Shown: piece after piece, positions 1-4,394 of the stretch | How positions within the stretch are numbered: the stretch's first letter is position 1 | How the letters are laid out: each line of letters starts with the position of its first letter | Source: Gammaproteobacteria bacterium | Lineage (GTDB): Bacteria; Pseudomonadota; Gammaproteobacteria; SZUA-21 | Reading direction: 5' to 3' | Assembly (NCBI GenBank): GCA_027021095.1 | Contig: JALUUZ010000555.1 | Span: forward strand, 1-5,798 | Length of the DNA stretch: 5,798 bases | Notes under the pieces: model-generated | Seen by the model: the letters and a program-made list of their open reading frames with translations, nothing else | What the model was told of the DNA's origin: nothing | Databases searched by the model: none | Translations under genes and position numbers: made by a program

Positions 1-238
1 GGGATACATCATATAACCCAACACCGTGCCAAATCGTATTTCGTCACGTAGCGATTCTTCCACAGACGATATTTCCTTGCCGCAAATCCCTTGGTGTGCT
101 TCGCACACCGTCACGATGGAACGGGATACATCATATAACCCAACACCGTGCCAAATCGTATTTCGTCACGTAGCGATTCTTCCACAGACGATATTTCCTT
201 GCCGCAAATCCCTTGGTGTGCTTCGCACACCGTCACGA
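1..238. repeat. 122-bp tandem direct repeat, nearly two copies
   Basis: Bases 1-116 are repeated without a mismatch at 123-238, a period of 122 bp. The copies diverge from the next base (t at 117, c at 239). The array begins exactly at the window edge, so more copies may lie upstream. The period is not a multiple of three, so any reading frame shifts between copies, which argues against a coding repeat; the open frame starting at 26 is best read as chance. Each unit carries a perfect hairpin (93-109 and 215-231). Perfect identity over 116 bp points to recent duplication or active homogenisation. It could be a REP/BIME-like extragenic repeat or a minisatellite-type array; the sequence alone does not decide. 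The 23 bases from 239 to the DUF1444 stop hold nothing I recognise. Confidence 0.9.
215..231. repeat. Perfect 7-bp hairpin in the tandem repeat (copy 2)
   Basis: The arm ggtgtgc (215-221) pairs with gcacacc (225-231) around a ttc loop. The same hairpin is at 93-109 in copy 1. It lies about 30 bp beyond the stop codon of the minus-strand DUF1444 gene, so it may stabilise the 3' end of that mRNA or help terminate it. No U-rich tail follows on the minus strand, so it is not a standard intrinsic terminator. Short GC-rich hairpins with a ttc loop are common in REP-type extragenic repeats of Proteobacteria; that family link is inference. Confidence 0.6.
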
Positions 239-261
239 CGACTGGTACCGAACAAGGCGGG

Positions 262-1296
262 CTAACGCAAAATCCTGAACCGGTATAAAGCCACCAGGAA
301 AATATTCTTACTGACGGGATACGGGCGAACCCTGTAGTCCTGCTCCAGCTTTTCCCTGATTTTTTTCAGCTCACCGTCAGGCAGTTCACGATTGAAACAC
401 AGCAGATAATCACGATTGGGCATCGCCGCAAAAAACTCTTCGCCCACATGCTTGATGACATGACGCCGGAATCTCTTTGACAAGATCCTCGATGCCCCGA
501 ACGGATCTTTCGCCTTGACCACCACGTAATTATACTTCCCGCTCTTGAACCGGATTCCTTCTGGTACGGCGATTCGATCGAGATTTTTCAGCGCTGCCTT
601 ACGCATCGCACGCCAGCTGACATTCCAGCGATGCTTGTCTTCTTCGCTGACATAGCTGTATTTACGCCCTTCGACAAGCACATAGGTGTAAAGACTGTAC
701 TCATCCAGCTTCTTGTGGGCGACACGGTATTTTTTCAGTATTTTGCGCGGGACAAACTGCGGATAGATCTTCGTTGCCGCCTCGGTCCAGTCTTTGGCCC
801 GGATTTCGCCCTGCGCAAGCCGGTAACCACTCTTCGTCCGTCCCTGCAACTGCTTCTTCGGTAAACGCGTGATGATTTTCTCGGTGATAGAAACCTGTGT
901 ACGCAAGGACCCGGTATCGCTGCGACTGCCGGGGGGTACTGTATTTCCGGCTGTCGTAGCGGAAGAGGAATCGTCCCCGCTGCTTGCAGCACGCATCTGC
1001 TTCAGCCGCGCGACGGAAAGCGGTGGAACCTTGCTGAGTATCGTCTTCAGAGCCTGATCGGACTTGTCTGTCTCCTCCCAATCCGAAAACTGGTTTTCCA
1101 GGTCGATCGGCGACTGGCCGACCTTGATTGCAAGGCGGTTGCCGATCCGGGATACCTTGACGGCGGGATTGATATTCTTTACGTACTGGATGACGCGCAG
1201 CAGAAACTCACTCTTGGAATCGATTTTGATTTCGGCATTCAGGCTTGAAGCAACCATCCACAAAACGAATATCCAGTACTTTCCAGTTACTTTCAT
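262..1296 (-). CDS. Exported DUF1444 (YtpQ-like) domain protein, function unknown
   Basis: A 344-residue protein. Residues 1-21 look like a type I signal peptide: K2 and K6, a hydrophobic core (WIFVLWMVA), and a cut after SLNA before E22, so the product is probably periplasmic or secreted. Residues 29-97 and about 163-344 resemble the two parts of DUF1444 (UPF0354, Bacillus YtpQ). Recognisable family-like patches are IYPQFVP (177-183), YTYVLVEG followed by YSYVSEED (203-220), DPFGASRIL (264-272) and AAMPNRDYLLCFN (290-302). Between them, about residues 103-135 form a Ser/Thr/Gly/Ala-rich, probably disordered linker. YtpQ proteins are about 270 residues and typically lack a signal peptide, so this is a longer, exported variant. 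The C-terminal half is rich in Lys and Arg. The ATG at 1296 is preceded by only a weak ribosome site (cagg, 4 nt away), with no better in-frame start nearby. The gene appears to be transcribed alone from the promoter at 1566-1594. The family assignment is from memory of motifs, and no biochemical role is established for the family. Confidence 0.75.
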   Translation of the reverse strand: MKVTGKYWIFVLWMVASSLNAEIKIDSKSEFLLRVIQYVKNINPAVKVSRIGNRLAIKVGQSPIDLENQFSDWEETDKSDQALKTILSKVPPLSVARLKQMRAASSGDDSSSATTAGNTVPPGSRSDTGSLRTQVSITEKIITRLPKKQLQGRTKSGYRLAQGEIRAKDWTEAATKIYPQFVPRKILKKYRVAHKKLDEYSLYTYVLVEGRKYSYVSEEDKHRWNVSWRAMRKAALKNLDRIAVPEGIRFKSGKYNYVVVKAKDPFGASRILSKRFRRHVIKHVGEEFFAAMPNRDYLLCFNRELPDGELKKIREKLEQDYRVRPYPVSKNIFLVALYRFRILR

Positions 1297-1377
1297 AATA
1301 CCTGCCCGATCATGATTCTGCGGCTGTCACCTCCACCGGCCGCGTCGACGACCCAAACGCCTGTAAAGGACTGCCGG

Positions 1378-1561
1378 CTAGCCCGCATTTCTCACCACCC
1401 TTCTACTGCGACGGCGCCATGGCACGCCCTGGCTGGCTTTCGCTCGGTCGGCGTGCTCGACATAGTGTCGACTATGCCTGCGCGCTCCTCGGTCGCGAAA
1501 GCCACCCAAGTCGCACCCTTGCTCCGTCTCGCTACGAACGCTGGTGAGAAATGCGGACTAG
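1378..1561. mobile_element. 184-bp palindromic MITE-like element with 20-bp terminal inverted repeats
   Basis: Terminal arms 1378-1397 and 1542-1561 are inverted copies of each other with one mismatch in 20 bases (core gcatttctcacca). The outermost four bases of both ends are ctag. Because ctag is a palindrome, it may be the end of the inverted repeat or a 4-bp target duplication. Inside is a second inverted pair with perfect 10-bp arms (1434-1443 tggctttcgc, 1495-1504 gcgaaagcca). At the centre is a hairpin with 6-bp arms (1461-1466 catagt, 1471-1476 actatg). The remainder pairs imperfectly, so the whole element could fold into one long hairpin. It is too short for a transposase. A non-autonomous derivative of an insertion sequence is the likeliest origin; the IS1380 family, which makes 4-5 bp duplications, is a guess. 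A folded regulatory RNA is an alternative. Confidence 0.75.
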
Positions 1562-1565
1562 GAGC

Positions 1566-1594
1566 AAAATATAGTGGCGGTCGGTGTTTGTCAA
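1566..1594 (-). promoter_or_regulatory. Near-consensus sigma-70 promoter driving the DUF1444 gene
   Basis: On the minus strand, 1594-1589 reads ttgaca, a perfect -35 box. After 17 bp, 1571-1566 reads tatttt (4 of 6 matches to tataat); tatatt at 1573-1568 is a better -10 match but leaves only a 15-bp spacer. Transcription would start near 1560, at the outer edge of the palindromic element, giving a leader of about 260 nt to the ATG at 1296. The box lies outside the element, so it was probably there before the insertion, or at least does not belong to it. Confidence 0.6.
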
Positions 1595-1609
1595 TATGGC
1601 AGTTCACAG

Positions 1610-1635
1610 TCCGAAACAGCCACTGCTGCCAGCGG
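1610..1635 (-). terminator. Weak hairpin after the unknown exported-protein gene
   Basis: On the minus strand, ccgctg (1635-1630) pairs with cagtgg (1625-1620), with one G-U pair, around a gcag loop, and ctgtttcgg follows. It is placed 34 bp after the stop of the gene at 1669-2157, where a terminator is expected, and just before the next promoter. The stem is short and the T-run is only three bases, so termination here would be inefficient. Confidence 0.3.
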
Positions 1636-1668
1636 GAGAATAGAAAATCCAATTGTTCAGTAAGCCTG

Positions 1669-2157
1669 TCAGGGCGTCTTGTAATAGACTGTCGCCACCA
1701 GCCCGCTGATCTCTTCAGGCTCCGACTCGAGGTCATCGGCGATATACACCATGTATTTCCCCGGGGTCCGGAACACCAAGCCGTGTTTTTTTTCACCGTC
1801 GCTCCAGTAGGCAGCGATCAGCCCATTGACTTCCAGCTTGACTTCCTTGACTTCACTGAAGTCCCGGGTCAACTCCATAAACACCTTGGAAGCAGGATCG
1901 TGCAGGTAATACATTCTTCCCTCTGGGGAACGAATGGCCAGGTTTCCAGGATGCGGCAGCGGCATCTTCAGCGTCAGTTTGTCTCCAGGCGAAAGGTTGA
2001 CCGGTGAAATCACCAGGTCGGCAGGTTTCTTTGCAGACACTGCAGACTTTTCACCAGCACAGGCCAGACCTGCGAACACCGCAACACACGACAACAAGAC
2101 AACCCGAGCCACTGCGACTGCACGCCCTCGATGCGATTTGCTCAATTTGATTGACAT
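1669..2157 (-). CDS. Small exported protein, beta-rich, unrecognised family
   Basis: A 162-residue protein from the chosen ATG at 2157. Residues 1-34 read as a signal peptide: a basic n-region with K4, K7, R10, R12 and R18, a hydrophobic stretch VVLLSCVAVFAGLA, and an A-C-A motif before GEK that fits signal peptidase I. C33 does not sit in a good lipobox (the -3 residue is Gly), so a lipoprotein is less likely. The mature part alternates short hydrophobic and charged stretches (LVISPVNLSPGDKLTLKM, GNLAIRSPEGRMYYL, GKYMVYIADD), typical of a beta-sandwich or Ig-like fold. No catalytic motif is visible. I do not recognise the family, and no function is offered beyond periplasmic or secreted location. 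The frame stays open upstream to an ATG at 2226, which also has a G-rich sequence before it, but that would give a 40-residue n-region, so the internal start is preferred. No clear promoter is seen upstream. Confidence 0.7.
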   Translation of the reverse strand: MSIKLSKSHRGRAVAVARVVLLSCVAVFAGLACAGEKSAVSAKKPADLVISPVNLSPGDKLTLKMPLPHPGNLAIRSPEGRMYYLHDPASKVFMELTRDFSEVKEVKLEVNGLIAAYWSDGEKKHGLVFRTPGKYMVYIADDLESEPEEISGLVATVYYKTP

Positions 2158-2164
2158 AACTGCA

Positions 2165-2172
2165 CTCCACCT
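2165..2172 (-). promoter_or_regulatory. Ribosome binding site that sets the start at 2157
   Basis: The minus strand reads aggtggag seven bases before the ATG at 2157. This is a good Shine-Dalgarno match at a normal distance. It favours the internal start, which also gives a normal-length signal peptide. A rival G-run (aggggg) precedes the upstream ATG at 2226 at similar spacing, so the longer form is not excluded. Confidence 0.55.
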
Positions 2173-2282
2173 GACATTGGACCGACTGCCGATCACTCTG
2201 CACAGAACCCAAGCCAGGGTCGGCATGACTCAACCCCCTGGCAGAAACAGGCAACCGACAGCGAAACATGGCCTGTCGAATC

Positions 2283-2375
2283 TTAGCAGTATCCCTTGCG
2301 CCTGCTCAAGCGTTCGCTAAGCAAAATTGCCGTGATCACAAGCCAACTTAGCGGAAAATCCCTGGTTTTTTTCAT
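2283..2375 (-). CDS. Doubtful 30-residue small membrane-type ORF
   Basis: In the 264-bp gap between rluD and the exported-protein gene, an ATG at 2375 opens a 30-codon frame. It begins MKKTRDF, has a hydrophobic stretch LSWLVITAILL and ends with a basic tail (RLSRRKGYC). That is the general shape of a small single-pass inner-membrane protein. Against it, no clear ribosome site precedes the ATG, the frame continues upstream into the end of rluD without a stop, and no family is recognised. The rest of the gap (2158-2282 and 2376-2421) holds nothing I can support, and the rluD 3' side has a T5 run but no convincing stem. Confidence 0.2.
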   Translation of the reverse strand: MKKTRDFPLSWLVITAILLSERLSRRKGYC

Positions 2376-2421
2376 TGTGCAGTTCACATTTTCGATGCAA
2401 AAACACCGCCAGCCCGGGAAC

Positions 2422-3405
2422 TCACCCAGAATTCTCATTGTTATCGCACTGTCCGCAATCCTGTGCAAGCAATTCGAGCAACGCAGCCATATCAGCGGGC
2501 ACTGGCGCGCTCCAGCGCATCGGCCTGTTGCTGCGCGGATGCACCAGCGCCAAGGTCTGCGCATGCAGTGCCTGGCGCCGGAACCGTTGCAACGCCTCTG
2601 TGAGCTCCTGCCCTGCGCCCGGTGGCAGCTTGAACCGGCCACCATAGACCGGGTCACCTACCAGCGGGTAACGCAGGTAGGCCATATGCACCCGGATCTG
2701 GTGGGTACGGCCGGACTCCAGCTTCACTTCCAACAGGGTATGCCGGCGAAAACGCCTGTGCACCCGGTAATGGGTCGTCGCCTCCTTGCCTGCAGCGACT
2801 ACTGCCATACGCTTGCGATCGACCGGGTGACGGCCGATTGGCGCCTCGATACTGCCACCTGACGGCATGACACCATGCACCAGCGCAAGGTACTGGCGTG
2901 ACATCTTCCGGGTCTGCAGCTGGCTGACCAGACTGTGATGCGCCTCCAGGGTCTTGGCAACGACCATGATACCAGACGTCAGTTTGTCCAGCCGATGGAC
3001 TATGCCGGCCCGCGGCAGCGCGGTCAGTGCGCTGGAATGGTACAACAGCGCATTCTGCAGTGTCCCGCGTGCATGGCCGGCCGCCGGATGCACCACCATG
3101 CCAGCCTCTTTATTGATCACCAGCAGGTCCCGGTCCTCGTAGATCACATTCAGTGCGATTTGCTCCGGCTCAACTGCCGCCGCGGATTCGTCCAGTTCAG
3201 CCTTGATGACTATCTGTTCGCCCCCCTTGATCCTGTCCCTGGCCCGCAGGATACGGCCATCCACTGTAACCTGGCGCGCCTTGATCCATGCCTGCAGCCG
3301 GCCACGTGAAAACTCGGCCAGCAGCTGCGCCAGTGCTTGATCGAGGCGCAGGCCCGCCATCGTCTCCGGCACCCGGATTTCACGCTCAATACATCTTAAC
3401 GACAT
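2422..3405 (-). CDS. rluD: 23S rRNA pseudouridine(1911/1915/1917) synthase RluD
   Basis: A 327-residue protein, close to the 326 of E. coli RluD and colinear with it. The family makes three pseudouridines in helix 69 of 23S rRNA, at the intersubunit bridge, and is needed for normal ribosome assembly and termination. An S4 RNA-binding domain occupies about residues 17-75 (RLDQALAQLL, SRGRLQAWI, VTVDG, GGEQIVI). The RluA-type catalytic domain follows from about residue 85. The catalytic Asp is D140 in HRLDKLTSG; INKEAGMVVHPAAGH (97-111) and SGRTHQIRVHM (231-241) are also family signatures, as is LVGDPVYGG (248-256). E. coli has Asp where this protein has L142 two residues after the catalytic Asp; that position varies between RluA and RluD and is not catalytic. 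The ATG at 3405 is the first possible start, since an in-frame taa lies just upstream; the ribosome site (gga) is weak. It is divergent from bamD as in E. coli, but pgeF does not follow it here. Confidence 0.95.
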   Translation of the reverse strand: MSLRCIEREIRVPETMAGLRLDQALAQLLAEFSRGRLQAWIKARQVTVDGRILRARDRIKGGEQIVIKAELDESAAAVEPEQIALNVIYEDRDLLVINKEAGMVVHPAAGHARGTLQNALLYHSSALTALPRAGIVHRLDKLTSGIMVVAKTLEAHHSLVSQLQTRKMSRQYLALVHGVMPSGGSIEAPIGRHPVDRKRMAVVAAGKEATTHYRVHRRFRRHTLLEVKLESGRTHQIRVHMAYLRYPLVGDPVYGGRFKLPPGAGQELTEALQRFRRQALHAQTLALVHPRSNRPMRWSAPVPADMAALLELLAQDCGQCDNNENSG

Positions 3406-3570
3406 CGCACATTTCCGTTAAACTATTGTAATATATACTCTTTATACCCGCTTTCGGGACACGAAATCGCTGCTGGCAGCGGCCGGGGGTTTTCAAGTAA
3501 AATAGCATAATAACAAATCCGGAAACCGGTTACTCTGAAACCACAACATGGACACCTGTAAAGTACTGTT
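3406..3570. promoter_or_regulatory. Divergent rluD / bamD intergenic promoter region
   Basis: These 165 bp must hold the start signals of both flanking genes. For bamD, taaaat (3498-3503) and cataat (3506-3511) are plausible -10 boxes without a good -35. For rluD, the minus strand of 3432-3450 is AT-rich, with tatatt and tataaa as possible -10 boxes, again without a clear -35. A short hairpin (cgctg 3468-3472, cagcg 3477-3481) lies between the two sets. I cannot assign exact start sites. Confidence 0.4.
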
Positions 3571-3574
3571 ATGA
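3548..3574 (+). other. Eight-codon upstream ORF overlapping the bamD start
   Basis: An ATG at 3548 opens the frame MDTCKVLL, whose tga stop (3572-3574) overlaps the bamD ATG (3571-3573) in an atga arrangement typical of translational coupling. bamD itself has no evident Shine-Dalgarno sequence, so coupling could matter. The short frame also lacks a good ribosome site, and an ORF this size arises easily by chance. Confidence 0.25.
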
Positions 3575-4383
3575 AACGCCACTTATCGCTAGTCTATCTT
3601 CTCGTGACCCTGCTCACACTCAGCGCCTGCGCCTGGCTGCCCAAACAAAAAGACGAAACCAAGGGCTGGTCGGCGAACAAACTCTATACCACCGCCAAGA
3701 CCCTAGCAAACAAAGGGGACTATCAGCGTGCGATCAAATATTACGTCATACTCGAGGCCCGCTACCCGTTTGGAAAATACGCCCAGCAGGGCCAACTGGA
3801 GCTGACTTACGCCTATTACAAAAACGAAGACTTCGACCAGGCGCTCGCCGCCGCGACACGGTTTATCAAGCTGCACCCGACCCATCCACGGCTCGACTAT
3901 ATCTACTATCTCAAAGGACTGATCAACTATCGCCAGAAAACGAACATGCTGACCAAGATCTTCCCGGTCGATCCATCGACACGCGATCCCGGCGCGGCGC
4001 GGCAGTCATTCTTCGACTTCAAGGAACTGGTAAAGAAATTTCCCAACAGCAAATACGCCGAGGATGCACGCAAGCGTATGCTGTTTTTACGCAACAACCT
4101 TGCAAAGCATGAAATCAACGTCGCCAAGTACTATATCAAGCGCGGTGCCTACGTTGCAGCGGCCAACCGTGCCAAGTATGTCATCCAGCACTACAACGAT
4201 TCACCCAGCGTACAACAGGCGCTGGAAACCATGGTCATCAGCTACGAGCGCCTGCAACTGAAAAAACTGAGGGACGATGCGTTACGGGTACTGAAAAAGA
4301 ACTTCCCGAACCACCCGTTGCTTGGCACGAACGCCCGCAAACGCAAACGCTGGATCAAGAAGTGGACCAAGAAAGCCGCCTGA
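3571..4383 (+). CDS. bamD: Outer membrane assembly lipoprotein BamD
   Basis: A 270-residue protein, somewhat longer than the 245 of E. coli BamD (formerly YfiO/ComL). BamD is the essential lipoprotein of the BAM complex, which works with BamA to fold and insert beta-barrel proteins in the outer membrane. Residues 1-19 are a lipoprotein signal peptide ending in the lipobox LSAC, with lipidated Cys at C20. Residue 21 is Ala, not Asp, consistent with transfer to the outer membrane. The rest is helical TPR-type repeats: about 35-65 (LYTTAKTLANKGDYQRAIKY), 72-102, 108-157 (including ARQSFFDFKELVKKFPNSKY, 142-161), 180-211 and 217-247. The motif FPVDPSTRDPGAARQSF (131-147) is typical of the family. 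The extra length is a Lys/Arg-rich tail (254-270). The ATG at 3571 gives an intact signal peptide although no clear ribosome site precedes it. It is divergent from rluD and convergent with nadE. Confidence 0.95.
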   Translation: MKRHLSLVYLLVTLLTLSACAWLPKQKDETKGWSANKLYTTAKTLANKGDYQRAIKYYVILEARYPFGKYAQQGQLELTYAYYKNEDFDQALAAATRFIKLHPTHPRLDYIYYLKGLINYRQKTNMLTKIFPVDPSTRDPGAARQSFFDFKELVKKFPNSKYAEDARKRMLFLRNNLAKHEINVAKYYIKRGAYVAAANRAKYVIQHYNDSPSVQQALETMVISYERLQLKKLRDDALRVLKKNFPNHPLLGTNARKRKRWIKKWTKKAA

Positions 4384-4394
4384 GCAGCGGCTTT
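4372..4394. terminator. Bidirectional hairpin terminator shared by bamD and nadE
   Basis: The arm aaagccgc (4372-4379) pairs perfectly with gcggcttt (4387-4394) around a 7-nt loop. The A-run on one side and T-run on the other make it readable from both strands. The minus strand continues cttggtcc and the plus strand actgcc, so the U-tails are short. The stem covers the bamD stop (4381-4383, in the loop) and two bases of the nadE stop (4393-4395). Hairpins over the ends of two convergent genes usually act as bidirectional terminators or barriers to antisense read-through. Confidence 0.6.

Noticed and set aside
20..36. Sigma-54-like promoter (tggcacggtgttgg) on the minus strand of the repeat
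   Set aside because: The spacing is one base short and the -12 gc is replaced by gg, so it does not meet the consensus. It also recurs only because the repeat does.
26..265. 79-codon plus-strand open frame across the tandem repeat
   Set aside because: It is made of two copies of a 122-bp repeat read in different frames, has no recognisable protein pattern, and overlaps the end of the DUF1444 gene.
701..1081. Open frames inside the DUF1444 gene on both strands
   Set aside because: They are shadows of the real frame, with no motifs or start signals.
1312..2007. 231-codon plus-strand open frame
   Set aside because: It runs through the palindromic element and antisense to the exported-protein gene. 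Its composition is unlike a folded protein, and the minus-strand gene has a signal peptide and a ribosome site.
2158..2226. N-terminal extension of the exported protein to the ATG at 2226
   Set aside because: It would put about 40 residues before the hydrophobic core. The ATG at 2157 has a well-placed aggtggag and gives a normal signal peptide. Not fully excluded, because a G-run also precedes 2226.
1600..2389. Ten-base direct repeat gcagttcaca at 1600-1609 and 2380-2389
   Set aside because: It is short, the flanks differ, and there is no clear functional context. A chance match is the simplest reading.
2296..2862. 188-codon plus-strand open frame opposite rluD
   Set aside because: It is antisense to a confidently identified gene and shows no protein family pattern.
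3001..3010. Loss of the second Asp in the RluD HRLDKD motif as a sign of inactivation
   Set aside because: The catalytic Asp is the first one (D140), which is present. The second position varies naturally within the RluA/RluD superfamily.
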